Of a stretch of 64,000 nucleotides of DNA, positions 35,479 through 43,573 are shown in pieces. Source of the DNA: Chengkuizengella marina (GTDB lineage: Bacteria > Bacillota > Bacilli > Paenibacillales > KCTC-33759); NCBI RefSeq assembly GCF_009910845.1, contig NZ_SIJB01000032.1, positions 62,001 through 126,000 of the forward strand, in the 5' to 3' direction. Every line of letters starts with the position of its first letter. Position 1 is the stretch's first letter. The notes below the pieces were generated by a model. It searched no databases and was not told the DNA's origin. It was given only the letters and a program-made list of their open reading frames with translations. A program made the translations under genes and the position numbers.

Positions 35479-36036
35479 ATGAATTGTAAAGAGGCTCAAG
35501 AATCATTTGCTTTATATTGGGATTTGCCAGAAGACAACTTTAAACGAATAAAAACAGACCAGCATCTTAAGACTTGCACCTCTTGTGCCAAAGAGTTTGA
35601 ACTTTGGGAAAAGAGCCATGAATTTATACATATGACATCATCATTAGAAGATGAGCATCCTTTTCAAGCTAGCCAGAATATCTCTGGTTCAGTTATGGAT
35701 AGAATTTACAATGAGGAGTCATGGAAGGTTCCGATTCAAGATCGAATATATTCCTTGTCTTTTAAATTTAAAAGGAATGTCACTCTTCTAATTTCATTCT
35801 GTTTTGCCATTTTTGTGATGAGTTTATTCTTATCTATATCGAATAAATTTCAAGGAAACATTGCTGAACCAGTTGAACCAACGTCTGGAATTGTCACTGT
35901 TGCAAGTATTAATAATCCTTTGCCATTAGAAATTGTTACTGATCCAAGTTTTCCAGATTACCTAGTTGTACTATCTTTATTAGGAGTTATTGGAACCATT
36001 TTAATATTAAATTGGTTCACAAGAATTAGAACTTAA
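35479..36036 (+). CDS. Zinc-finger membrane protein, probable anti-sigma factor
   Basis: A 185-residue protein. The N-terminus has the anti-sigma zinc-binding pattern H-x3-C-x2-C (HLKTCTSC, about residues 30-37) preceded by an early Cys (MNCKEA). Membrane helices lie at about 95-117 and 159-178, so the segment between them is probably outside. The gene is 1 bp after the sigma gene, indicating translational coupling. Anti-sigma role is inferred from family and position. Confidence 0.8.
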   Translation: MNCKEAQESFALYWDLPEDNFKRIKTDQHLKTCTSCAKEFELWEKSHEFIHMTSSLEDEHPFQASQNISGSVMDRIYNEESWKVPIQDRIYSLSFKFKRNVTLLISFCFAIFVMSLFLSISNKFQGNIAEPVEPTSGIVTVASINNPLPLEIVTDPSFPDYLVVLSLLGVIGTILILNWFTRIRT

Positions 36037-36052
36037 CAATCTATATTTAGTG

Positions 36053-36087
36053 AGTCTCCTCTATTGAATGAAGCAGGAGACTTTTTG
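36053..36087 (+). terminator. Terminator after the anti-sigma gene
   Basis: AGTCTCCT (36053-36060) pairs with AGGAGACT (36075-36082), then TTTT. Confidence 0.75.
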
Positions 36088-36123
36088 TGTTTTTAAAGAT
36101 GAACAAAAAAGAAAGGAAATTAA

Positions 36124-36705
36124 ATGATGATAACAATTGGATTAGTAAGACATGGTGTAACAGATTGGAATCAGCAGCGTATCATACAAGGACACAAGGA
36201 TATTTCTTTAAATGAAGAAGGAAGAGAACAAGCAGCTGCACTAGGCGAGCGTTTAGTGGATAACCAATGGGACATTATTCTGAGTAGTGATCTATCTAGG
36301 GCAAAAGAGACGGCATGCATTATAGCTAAACGACTTAATCTTGAAATCTCATCTTACGATGAGAGGTTAAGAGAGCGACATTTAGGAGCACTGGAAGGGT
36401 TATCTTATGAAGATAGAGTCAATAAGTATGGAGATGATTGGAAGGCAATTCATCAAAATTTAGAATTGGATATTGAAGAAGATAATCAATTAAAGAAAAG
36501 AGGTCTTCAGGTAATAAACGATGTGCAGAAATTATATCACAATAAGAGAATTCTAATTGTAAGTCATGGAGGTTTAATAAATCAACTATTAAGAGAACTA
36601 CTTGACAATTTTGATTCTAAGATCCATAATACTTCAATTTCAATATTAGAAAAAGAAAAGGATCAATGGAAGTCCATTCTTTTGAATTGTACAAAACATC
36701 TCTAA
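36124..36705 (+). CDS. Histidine phosphatase family protein
   Basis: A 193-residue phosphoglycerate-mutase-like phosphatase. The catalytic RHG appears in GLVRHGVTDWN (about residues 5-15), the second Arg in SSDLSRAKETA, the Glu-containing ERHLGALEGL segment, and the second His in IVSHGGLINQLLREL. The small size fits the broad phosphatase branch (PhoE/CobC-like) rather than a glycolytic mutase. Substrate unknown. ATG 36124 follows AAAGGAAA. The repeat cluster starts 2 bp after the stop. Confidence 0.85.
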   Translation: MMITIGLVRHGVTDWNQQRIIQGHKDISLNEEGREQAAALGERLVDNQWDIILSSDLSRAKETACIIAKRLNLEISSYDERLRERHLGALEGLSYEDRVNKYGDDWKAIHQNLELDIEEDNQLKKRGLQVINDVQKLYHNKRILIVSHGGLINQLLRELLDNFDSKIHNTSISILEKEKDQWKSILLNCTKHL

Positions 36706-36707
36706 GT

Positions 36708-36764
36708 ACCCCAAAAAGTGAAGCAAATCTTTATAGTTTAGTCCGATTACTTTTCGGGGACCCC
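36708..36764 (+). repeat. Intergenic repeat, short unit (copy R7a)
   Basis: Ends ACCCCAAAAAGTGAAG and ATTACTTTTCGGGGACCCC form an inverted pair about 57 bp apart. The interior has no hairpin module. It begins 2 bp after the phosphatase stop and its last ACCCC can serve as the left end of the next unit. Confidence 0.75.
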
Positions 36765-36954
36765 GTAACATTAACAAATTCCCACTTAAATTGAAGAGAT
36801 ACTTCTTTGGTCCCCAGTTCTTGGATGAGCTGGTGGCAGCGTTCACCCAGCTCATGGATGTGCTGGTGCCAGGATTGTCAAATGGAGGTGACAGTTTATG
36901 ATTGGCCACATGGATGTGGTGTGAATTTAGCTGGCGATTACTTTTGCGGGGCCC
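36760..36954 (+). repeat. Intergenic repeat, longest unit (copy R7b)
   Basis: About 195 bp from ACCCCGTAAC to GATTACTTTTGCGGGGCCC. It holds two CCAG hairpins, CCAGTTCTTGGATGAGCTGG (36814-36833) and CCAGCTCATGGATGTGCTGG (36847-36866), and the second-type hairpin CCACATGGATGTGG (36906-36919). All three keep paired arms. No convincing gene is encoded. Confidence 0.75.
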
Positions 36955-36970
36955 AGAACAAAAACATAAT

Positions 36971-37070
36971 ACCCAAAAAGTTTTGATCCCAGTTTAGGAA
37001 GAACTGGTGTGGATGTTAGCCCCATGGACATGGCTGTTTTTTTAATCGCCGATTACTTTTCGTATACCCC
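36971..37070 (+). repeat. Intergenic repeat, long unit (copy R7c)
   Basis: About 100 bp, close to copy R2 at 8267: ACCCAAAAAGTTTTGAT, then CCAGTTTAGGAAGAACTGG (36990-37008), GTGGATGTTAGCC, CCATGGACATGG (37022-37033), TTTTTTTAATCGCCGATTAC and TTTTCGTATACCCC. The right end has changed from GGGGCCC to ATACCCC. Confidence 0.75.
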
Positions 37071-37268
37071 GTAATTATTTTTATTTCCCCATTTTTTATC
37101 TTATATTAACAAGGAAGATAGTCTAGTCAAAACGTATGTTTTAGAAACTCTCAGAAAAACTCCAAATCCAGTTTATAACTTTCCATGTATGTTGAAAAAA
37201 AAATGATAAAGTATCCCCAAACAATATTTTTTTCCAATATTATGAATATTTTTCATTTAAAATCCCAT

Positions 37269-37308
37269 AATGGTACTAGAAATATGTGCAGTTTCTGGAG
37301 GTACCATT
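37269..37308 (+). promoter_or_regulatory. Hairpin holding the ribosome site of the 37.3-kb gene
   Basis: AATGGTAC (37269-37276) pairs with GTACCATT (37301-37308), and AGAAA (37278-37282) pairs with TTTCT (37292-37296). GGAGG (37297-37301) lies in the gap between the stems, and ATG follows at 37309. Folding would hide the ribosome site. The 200 bp before it (37071-37268) are AT-rich with nothing else I can name. Confidence 0.6.
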
Positions 37309-38430
37309 ATGAATTTAGCAGACATGTTAAGTTTTGCGGATATTCAACAGTTAGATCGTATAGCAAAATATTATGAATGCGAGTGCAGCAGTCACTCCAA
37401 AAATGATTTAATACAATCCATTTTAACTAGAATAAATCGAAAAGATGTGTTTGAAGATAATCTGAAAAGACTTAGTGTTGAAGATTTGCGTTTTATCAAT
37501 ATGGTTATTTTTGAAAAAAGAGAGGCATTTAGTCTTGAAGAACTGCTGGCTAGAGTAAAAAATACTAGGTTTACTGAGGAAGACAATGAAAAAATAAATC
37601 CTAGAGATACGATTACTATGTTTAAAAAAAGAGGCTGGATATTTAATGGTGTCTCACATAAAACTAAATATTTGTTTCAATTCCCTGAGGATCTAAAAAA
37701 GCGTTTTGTCGATTTAATTGCTAATAACTTTCAACAAAAGATAGAACATATACAAGAACCTGATTTATACAGAGATGAATTTAATCTTATCATTCAAGAT
37801 ATAAATGTTTTTTTAAAAGAGTTATACCATATGCAGGAAGTACATTTAACAGCCTCAGGAGCGATGTATAAACGATCCCTATTTCAATTCCTAAATCAGC
37901 TCTCAATTCAGGAAAACCCGATTCAAAAAGGGGAATGGAGATTTGGTTATGGAAGAATGTTTAAAGATTATCCAAATCGATTTTCACTTATATACGATTA
38001 CTGTTATTTCAATGATTTTATTAAAGAAGAAAATGATGTTCTAATATGTTCAGAAAAAGGTAAATCAATCGTGGAAGAAGGGAAAAAAGAAAAGTTAGAA
38101 AATGTATATAGATTCTGGATTAGATTGTATAAGGGACCTATTCATAACATTCAATCCATTGTTCATTGGATAAGTATTTTAAGTCAAAATTGGGTGACAG
38201 TCTCATCATTAAAAGAAGTTTTAAGTGATTTAATAAAACCATACTATTATGACAATGTAGATTCCATCTTAGATGAAAGAGTTTTTAAAATGATGATGCA
38301 TTTAGGTTTACTAAAAGTAGGTGAACACGAAACCAAAGGTGTAGTTATTCAAATGACAAAAATAGGTACGCTCATCGTAAAAGGAATACATATTAATGAA
38401 GAAGATACAATTATTTTAGATCAAAAATGA
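37309..38430 (+). CDS. Conserved-looking protein of unknown function with an N-terminal SAP/Rho-N-like segment
   Basis: A 373-residue soluble protein. Residues 1-50 (MLSFADIQQLDRIAKYYECE then SHSKNDLIQSILTRI) have the spacing of SAP or Rho-N helices, which bind nucleic acid. The remainder looks helical with possible winged-helix pieces (ILSQNWVTVSSLKEVLSD; MKMTKIGTLIVKG-like C-terminal strand). No catalytic motif is visible. ATG 37309 is chosen over an earlier in-frame start because GGAGG is 7 nt upstream. I do not recognise the family; a DNA- or RNA-linked role is a guess. Confidence 0.7.
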   Translation: MNLADMLSFADIQQLDRIAKYYECECSSHSKNDLIQSILTRINRKDVFEDNLKRLSVEDLRFINMVIFEKREAFSLEELLARVKNTRFTEEDNEKINPRDTITMFKKRGWIFNGVSHKTKYLFQFPEDLKKRFVDLIANNFQQKIEHIQEPDLYRDEFNLIIQDINVFLKELYHMQEVHLTASGAMYKRSLFQFLNQLSIQENPIQKGEWRFGYGRMFKDYPNRFSLIYDYCYFNDFIKEENDVLICSEKGKSIVEEGKKEKLENVYRFWIRLYKGPIHNIQSIVHWISILSQNWVTVSSLKEVLSDLIKPYYYDNVDSILDERVFKMMMHLGLLKVGEHETKGVVIQMTKIGTLIVKGIHINEEDTIILDQK

Positions 38431-38551
38431 AATTTGGACATAAATCATATAAAATGGGTGGTCAAATCCCAAACCTTATATCAAGTAAGTGAATATAATT
38501 TATTATGAGTACCATAAAGTTTCTTTTTCAAATGATGGAGGGTGTAATATT

Positions 38552-38743
38552 GTGGGAAATATGAGTATTATTTATGAAGCTTTGTTAGATCTCCATGCAG
38601 AAGTGGTCATAAAAGAATCTATAAGAAAATTCCGCGAAGTAAACTTATATAAAGAAATAGACGATGCTTTACAAAACGGAGATGAAGATTTATTTATTAA
38701 ATTGACAAACGAACTAAAAACAATAAACGAATCATCTGCATAA
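38552..38743 (+). CDS. Small IDEAL-domain protein
   Basis: A 63-residue protein starting at GTG 38552, 9 nt after GGAGG. It contains the IDEAL-type segment LYKEIDDALQNGDEDLFIKLTNEL (about residues 35-58), found in Bacillales small proteins and at the C-terminus of YpiB. It sits where ypiB lies in B. subtilis, before ypiF, but lacks the larger YpiB N-terminal domain, so it may be a reduced YpiB or another IDEAL protein. Function unknown. Confidence 0.6.
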   Translation: MGNMSIIYEALLDLHAEVVIKESIRKFREVNLYKEIDDALQNGDEDLFIKLTNELKTINESSA

Positions 38744-38747
38744 TGTA

Positions 38748-38781
38748 AGATAAATGAAATACTTCATTTATCTTTTTTTTG
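38748..38781 (+). terminator. Terminator after the IDEAL-domain gene
   Basis: AGATAAATGAA (38748-38758) pairs with TTCATTTATCT (38763-38773), then TTTTTTT. Confidence 0.85.
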
Positions 38782-38861
38782 TAAGGTTTTGTATGGACAA
38801 TTCTAATAAAAGGAAATAAAATAAGATATGGACTTATATCACACTACTTGGGAGAAAATAT

Positions 38862-39296
38862 ATGAAATTTAGCGAGATTGAAAGGAATATATGGGAAGAG
38901 CACCAACAATATCTAGATACTTGTATTCTCCCATTTACAGGATTGAAAGGTAATGAAAATCCGATGGAAACAACAAAGGCACTTGAAGATTTAGGAGATA
39001 TATTAGAATGGATTGAAATTCCTTTTAAAGGAAGGGTTGTTACATATCCTGCTGTACATTATTCTTATGAAGAACAGTCTCTAGAATCTTATTTAAACAC
39101 AATTTGCCTTAACCTTAAAAAGCAAGGGTTTGCATATGTTATTTTAATAAGTAATCGTTCTGAAATACATAATTTAAATCTGCAAGAATTCTGTTTGATA
39201 TTGACACCAAATGAAAGTAAGGAGGAGAATGTGAATTTAAAGGAAGAGATTTCTAATAAAGTACAAGCCTTATGGAATAATATCAAAGACTCTTAA
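38862..39296 (+). CDS. ypiF: YpiF-like protein (DUF2487)
   Basis: A 144-residue soluble protein whose opening (MKFSEIERNIWEEHQQYLDT, CILPFTGL) and the VTYPAVHYSYEEQ segment match YpiF of Bacillus. It precedes qcrABC in both genomes. No catalytic motif or known function. ATG 38862 follows GGGAGAAA. A 327-bp intergenic region with a promoter separates it from qcrA. Confidence 0.75.
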   Translation: MKFSEIERNIWEEHQQYLDTCILPFTGLKGNENPMETTKALEDLGDILEWIEIPFKGRVVTYPAVHYSYEEQSLESYLNTICLNLKKQGFAYVILISNRSEIHNLNLQEFCLILTPNESKEENVNLKEEISNKVQALWNNIKDS

Positions 39297-39517
39297 CACC
39301 GAATAATAAACTAATAATGATTTAATTAATGATTATGACCTACTTTCTTGGACTAAAATGGGTATATGCAAAAATTGGACATAAAACATGAATCCTTTGG
39401 AAAAACTACACGAAGAGATTTAACAAAATTGATAATAAATGTATTTTTAAACTTGTGACAATTTCCTTACATTTTTTAAAAGGGAGGTTGAATGTGAATT
39501 ATACATACAGATCATTC

Positions 39518-39546
39518 TTGACGACCCCTTAGTCGTAAGCTATTAT
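39518..39546 (+). promoter_or_regulatory. Promoter of qcrABC with a palindrome in the spacer
   Basis: TTGACG (39518-39523) and TATTAT (39541-39546) are 17 bp apart. ACGAC (39521-39525) and GTCGT (39532-39536) form an inverted pair across the spacer, a plausible operator. The rest of the 327-bp gap is AT-rich without other features I can support. Confidence 0.5.
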
Positions 39547-39623
39547 TATTATGTTCTAGTATGTTGAGAATTTTATCAACAAAATGATAACGTGAGATAT
39601 GTAGTAAAGGGGGTAAAAGAGAC

Positions 39624-40166
39624 GTGCAAGATCATAATAAAGAGAAACAATCACATGGGAAACCAGTCAAAAGACGTGAAATGTCTCGTCGACAATTCCT
39701 TTCCTATACCCTCGGGGGCACAGGTGGATTCATGATGAGTTTACCTTTGATAGCTAATTTGAGATTTGCAGTAGATCCACTATTGCAACCAAAAGCTGAA
39801 TCAGATTGGGTTAAGGTTATTGAAGTAGAAAAAGTTACCGATACTCCAACGTCGGTCAATTTTGAGAAAAATGTTGTTGATGGTTGGTATGAGTCAGATA
39901 AGGGTTTTGGAGCATGGATCACTAAAGAGGCAAATGGTGATATATTTGCTTTATCACCGATTTGTAAACATCTAGGTTGTACCGTTGAATGGGAAAAGAA
40001 TGTGAATTATCCAAATGAATATTTTTGCCCATGTCATGCCGCTCGTTACACGAGAGACGGTAAGAACTTAGCCGTTGCACCTGCACCTTTGGATGAGTAT
40101 GAAGTGAAAGTTGAAAATGGTTTTGTATATTTAAGTCAAATCAAACCGAATACGAGGGTAGAATAA
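39624..40166 (+). CDS. qcrA: Menaquinol:cytochrome c reductase Rieske subunit
   Basis: Iron-sulfur subunit of the bc-type complex. 180 residues. The N-terminus has a Tat-like signal (SRRQFLSYTLGG, residues 21-32) and one membrane anchor; the [2Fe-2S] ligands are in C114-x-H116-LG-C119 and C135-P-C137-H138. The start is GTG 39624 after AAAGGGGG. It is followed by qcrB 17 bp later. The complex oxidises menaquinol made by the cluster at 16-21 kb. Confidence 0.94.
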   Translation: MQDHNKEKQSHGKPVKRREMSRRQFLSYTLGGTGGFMMSLPLIANLRFAVDPLLQPKAESDWVKVIEVEKVTDTPTSVNFEKNVVDGWYESDKGFGAWITKEANGDIFALSPICKHLGCTVEWEKNVNYPNEYFCPCHAARYTRDGKNLAVAPAPLDEYEVKVENGFVYLSQIKPNTRVE

Positions 40167-40183
40167 AGGAGGCGTACAATCAG

Positions 40184-40855
40184 ATGTTAAAGAGTGTATA
40201 TAATTGGATTGATGAACGTCTTGATATCACGCCAATGTGGAGAGATGTTGCAGATCATGAGGTTCCTGAGCACGTGAACCCAGCTCATCACTTTTCTGCA
40301 TTCGTATACTGCTTTGGTGGACTGACGTTTTTCATTACGGTTATTCAAATTTTATCAGGAATGTTTTTAACGATGTATTATGTAGACGATATCGTAAATG
40401 CATATAAAAGTGTTGATTATTTGCAGCATAAGGTTGCATTTGGTGTTATCGTACGTGGTATGCATCATTGGGGTGCAAGTTTAGTTATTGTAATGATGTT
40501 TTTACATACGTTACGCGTATTTTTCACAGGTTCTTATAAAGCACCTAGAGAAATGAACTGGATAGTAGGGATGTTAATTTTCTTTGTGATGTTAGGATTA
40601 GGTTTCACAGGCTATCTACTGCCTTGGGACAATAAAGCCTATTTTGCAACACAGGTAGGAATTCAAATTGCAGCTTCAGTTCCTATACTTGGACAATATA
40701 TTGAAACTTTCTTACAAGGTGGAGAAATTGTTGGTGCTCAAACTTTAACAAGATTTTTCGCTTTACACGTATTCTTCTTACCAGGTGCTTTACTAGCATT
40801 ACTTGGTGGACATTTCTTCATGATACGTAAACAAGGGATATCTGGTCCTCTATAA
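40184..40855 (+). CDS. qcrB: Menaquinol:cytochrome c reductase cytochrome b subunit
   Basis: A 223-residue cytochrome b6-type protein with four membrane helices. Heme ligands are the paired His residues in GMHHWGASLVIVMMFLHTLRVF and RFFALHVFFLPGALLALLGGHFF. TGYLLPWDNKAYFAT is the quinone-site region. AGGAGG precedes ATG 40184. It corresponds to the N-terminal part of mitochondrial cytochrome b; the C-terminal part is fused in QcrC. Confidence 0.95.
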   Translation: MLKSVYNWIDERLDITPMWRDVADHEVPEHVNPAHHFSAFVYCFGGLTFFITVIQILSGMFLTMYYVDDIVNAYKSVDYLQHKVAFGVIVRGMHHWGASLVIVMMFLHTLRVFFTGSYKAPREMNWIVGMLIFFVMLGLGFTGYLLPWDNKAYFATQVGIQIAASVPILGQYIETFLQGGEIVGAQTLTRFFALHVFFLPGALLALLGGHFFMIRKQGISGPL

Positions 40856-40912
40856 GATTATTAGTAGGAGGATTTTACAACATATTAAAATTCATGAAAG
40901 GAGGAGCAATGC

Positions 40913-41815
40913 GTGGCTCATGATCATAATTCGAAAGAAAAAGTAGTTTATGTTGGGGATTCAAGAGTAAAGAAGTATAAGAAAAATAATGTTCCTCTTG
41001 ATTATTCCGCTTATCCTGGAAATTCAGAGGCATTTGTTCCCAACTTTTTATTAAAAGAATGGATGGTTGGTTCTGTTTTTTTAGTCGGTTTTATGATTCT
41101 TACCATGTCTCATCCTTCTCCGCTCGGTTATCCAGCGGATCCGACTAAAACAGATTTTGTTCCAATTCCAGACTGGTACTTTTTATTCTTGTATCAGTTG
41201 CTTAAATATCCATATACATCAGATGCTTTTGTTGTTTTAGGTACACTTGTATTACCTGGTCTTTTGTTCGGCGGATTAATGCTTGCTCCATTTTTAGACA
41301 CTGGAAAAGAAAGACGTTGGTACAAACGTCCAATTGCAAGTTCTTTAATGTTTTTATCTTTGTTTGCAATCGTATTTTTAACAATGGTTTCATGGCAAGG
41401 TTATCAGCATGAATTGGAAGAATTGAATATCATTCCAGAGCATATTGAAAGGGCAGAGAAACTCGAAGCTGGATTAGAGGTGCCAGGTGGTAAAGAAGAA
41501 GAACCTGTAGCTATCGTTAACAAGGAAAGTGAAGGATATGATATTTATCAGAAGTCTTCCTGTATTTCTTGTCATGCTGCTGATTTGAATGGGGCTGTTG
41601 GTCCAACGTTACTTGGCATTGGTGATAAATATTCAAAAGAAGAAATAACAGATATTATTATTAATGGCTTTGGAAACAGAATGGGACCTCAACTTCAGCA
41701 AAATCTTGATGCTGGGTTAACAGAGGCTGATCTTGATACACTTGCTGTTTGGTTAGCAGAACAAAAAGCGCCTGCTGGCGAAGAAGCTCCTGAGGAAGTT
41801 ACAGATACTAAATAA
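40913..41815 (+). CDS. qcrC: Menaquinol:cytochrome c reductase subunit IV/cytochrome c fusion
   Basis: A 300-residue fusion: subunit-IV-like part with three helices (about residues 45-165; PDPTKTDFVPIPDWYFLFLYQLLKYP region) followed by a cytochrome c domain with the heme motif CISCH (about 213-217) and an axial Met near MGPQLQ. The Glu/Ala-rich tail ends the protein. The start is GTG 40913 with AAGGAGGAG upstream. An extra orphan TAGGAGG lies at 40864-40870 in the qcrB-qcrC gap. Confidence 0.95.
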   Translation: MAHDHNSKEKVVYVGDSRVKKYKKNNVPLDYSAYPGNSEAFVPNFLLKEWMVGSVFLVGFMILTMSHPSPLGYPADPTKTDFVPIPDWYFLFLYQLLKYPYTSDAFVVLGTLVLPGLLFGGLMLAPFLDTGKERRWYKRPIASSLMFLSLFAIVFLTMVSWQGYQHELEELNIIPEHIERAEKLEAGLEVPGGKEEEPVAIVNKESEGYDIYQKSSCISCHAADLNGAVGPTLLGIGDKYSKEEITDIIINGFGNRMGPQLQQNLDAGLTEADLDTLAVWLAEQKAPAGEEAPEEVTDTK

Positions 41816-41872
41816 ATCAACGGCTATAATGAATAACGGAGAAATGTGTTATTCTCCATACAATAAAGAAAA

Positions 41873-41901
41873 ACCTGATCGGAGTTCGATCAGGTTTTTT
41901 T
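41873..41901 (+). terminator. Terminator of qcrABC
   Basis: ACCTGATC (41873-41880) pairs with GATCAGGT (41888-41895), then TTTTTT. Confidence 0.88.
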
Positions 41902-41923
41902 AGAAGTACCAGAATGGAGGTTT

Positions 41924-42574
41924 ATGTTAACATTGTCTTTTTCATTTTTTTGGAGTAGAACATTTTTGTTAAATCGTCATTTGTTGTGGTTATTGTTCTT
42001 CACTAATTTTTTGGGAACAATTTATGGCTATTACTGGTATAAGAATCAACTTATATATACGATGAATGAATATTCTAACTGGTTTTTATTTGTAGTTCCA
42101 GATAGTCCAACAGCGAGTTTATTTTTTACGATATCCATTTTATATTTATTGGTTGATGAATATAGAGATGATTCCAAAAAAAATGGATTCCTTCGTGGGA
42201 TTATTGAAGTTTTTGGTTTAATTACTTCAGTGAAATATGGAATTTGGGCAGTTGTTATGATATTTGCAGCTGCAGCACAAGGAGACGCGATGGTTTGGCA
42301 AGATTGGATGCTGACGGTTTCCCATTTAGGGATGGCAATAGAAGCTATGTTGTTCGTTCGTTTTTTTGGTTTTAAACTAATTCATATCATTCCTGTAGGT
42401 ATTTGGACTTTATTTAATGATGTTGTTGATTATAAATATGATGTATTTCCATGGCTTCCTGCTGAGTTACGAGATGATTTATTAGAGATTCAAATATTTA
42501 CTATTCTTCTAAGCATTCTGAGTATTTTTGCAGCTTATATTGGGTTAAAATATAGAGTGAATAATAGGGAATAA
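41924..42574 (+). CDS. ypjA: YpjA-like membrane protein (DUF1405)
   Basis: A 216-residue integral membrane protein with about six helices; FTNFLGTIYGYYWYKNQL and the FNDVVDYKYDVFPWLP stretch are typical of the family. Position after qcrABC is the same as in Bacillus. Function unknown, with a possible link to respiration only by neighbourhood. GGAGG is about 7 nt upstream of ATG 41924. Confidence 0.8.
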   Translation: MLTLSFSFFWSRTFLLNRHLLWLLFFTNFLGTIYGYYWYKNQLIYTMNEYSNWFLFVVPDSPTASLFFTISILYLLVDEYRDDSKKNGFLRGIIEVFGLITSVKYGIWAVVMIFAAAAQGDAMVWQDWMLTVSHLGMAIEAMLFVRFFGFKLIHIIPVGIWTLFNDVVDYKYDVFPWLPAELRDDLLEIQIFTILLSILSIFAAYIGLKYRVNNRE

Positions 42575-42669
42575 CTATAACACATCTTTATATTTTTGGT
42601 CTAAAAGTGGACATCCCTCCATATATTATATCAACCGTGATGTTGACCGTAATAGGGGGATGTTTTTTT

Positions 42670-43530
42670 ATGTATTTTTTTAATCGAAAAACTATGTTCA
42701 TTGTGTACATGCTTTTCATAGTGTTTAGTTTAATACTTTTAAGCGGTTGTGCAAAGAAAGGACCTAATCATTCTGCAACAAAAGTAATGAACTTAGACGA
42801 GGAAAATTTAAAACAATTAGAAACCATGAACATGTTAGCTAGTGAGATGGTTCAAAAAACAACGGAGAAGAATTATGCTGAAGCTAGAGATATTTTGTTG
42901 AAATTAAGTGAACAGTTAACAGAGGTAAACTATGAAGGCTTAACTTCTATTGAAGGGTTAAGAGCACTCTCTGATACATTTATTATGGCAAAACGGAATT
43001 TTAATTCTGTAAATCTTTCTGAACAGGATGCACTCCTGTCATCGGCTAAAGTACATTTAGTTATCGATGCTTTAAGCCATCAGAAAGAGCCAATGTGGTT
43101 ACAATATTACAGCGTTTTAAATTCGGACCTAAGTGAATTACAAACTGCGGCTTCTTTAGGTAATAAAGAAAAAACAAGTCAGCTTATAGAAACATATAAA
43201 CAACACTATGACTTTATTCGCCCTGCTATGATCATCAATAGAGAACCTGAAAATATAGAGCAATTAGATTCCTATCTTACATTTTTGCAAAATCATATTT
43301 CAGTTGATGATAAAAAGGAAAACGTAAATGCGGTGATCGAGGAATTAAAACGATTTTTAAAAGAAGTTTTTTATCAGAATCAATCCTCAACAGTATCCCC
43401 TCTTACCGGTGACCAAACTATTTTTTCATGGGCAATATCGATAGGAACAATCATCGTTTCAGTATTATTTTACGTTGGTTGGAGAAGGTATGATTATGAA
43501 AAAACGAATATTTTCACAGTCAAAAAATAA
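42670..43530 (+). CDS. ypjB: Sporulation protein YpjB, predicted lipoprotein
   Basis: A 286-residue protein. The start at ATG 42670, with AGGGGG about 9 nt upstream, gives a signal peptide ending in the lipobox LLSGC (about residues 24-28); the longer frame from GTG 42607 would bury it. The body is helical, and a membrane helix lies near the C-terminus (about 255-275) followed by a short basic tail. YpjB is sporulation-linked in Bacillus; mechanism unknown. Confidence 0.78.
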   Translation: MYFFNRKTMFIVYMLFIVFSLILLSGCAKKGPNHSATKVMNLDEENLKQLETMNMLASEMVQKTTEKNYAEARDILLKLSEQLTEVNYEGLTSIEGLRALSDTFIMAKRNFNSVNLSEQDALLSSAKVHLVIDALSHQKEPMWLQYYSVLNSDLSELQTAASLGNKEKTSQLIETYKQHYDFIRPAMIINREPENIEQLDSYLTFLQNHISVDDKKENVNAVIEELKRFLKEVFYQNQSSTVSPLTGDQTIFSWAISIGTIIVSVLFYVGWRRYDYEKTNIFTVKK

Positions 43531-43563
43531 AATCAGCCCTTTTTGCAGATAAAGGGCTGATTT
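43530..43563. terminator. Shared terminator between ypjB and the YitT-family gene
   Basis: AAATCAGCCCTTT (43530-43542) and AAAGGGCTGATTT (43551-43563) form a 13-bp stem with A and T runs on both sides, suitable for the two converging genes. Confidence 0.8.
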
Positions 43564-43573
43564 GGTGGGGGGT

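Noticed and set aside
36814-36919. Short open frame across copy R7b, including an ATG at 36898
   Set aside because: The frame is short, follows hairpin sequence, and differs between copies by insertions that are not multiples of three.
39451-39462. TTGTGACAA upstream of qcrA as a Rex operator
   Set aside because: Only one half of the TTGTGAnnnnnnTCACAA pattern is present; no second half at the right distance.
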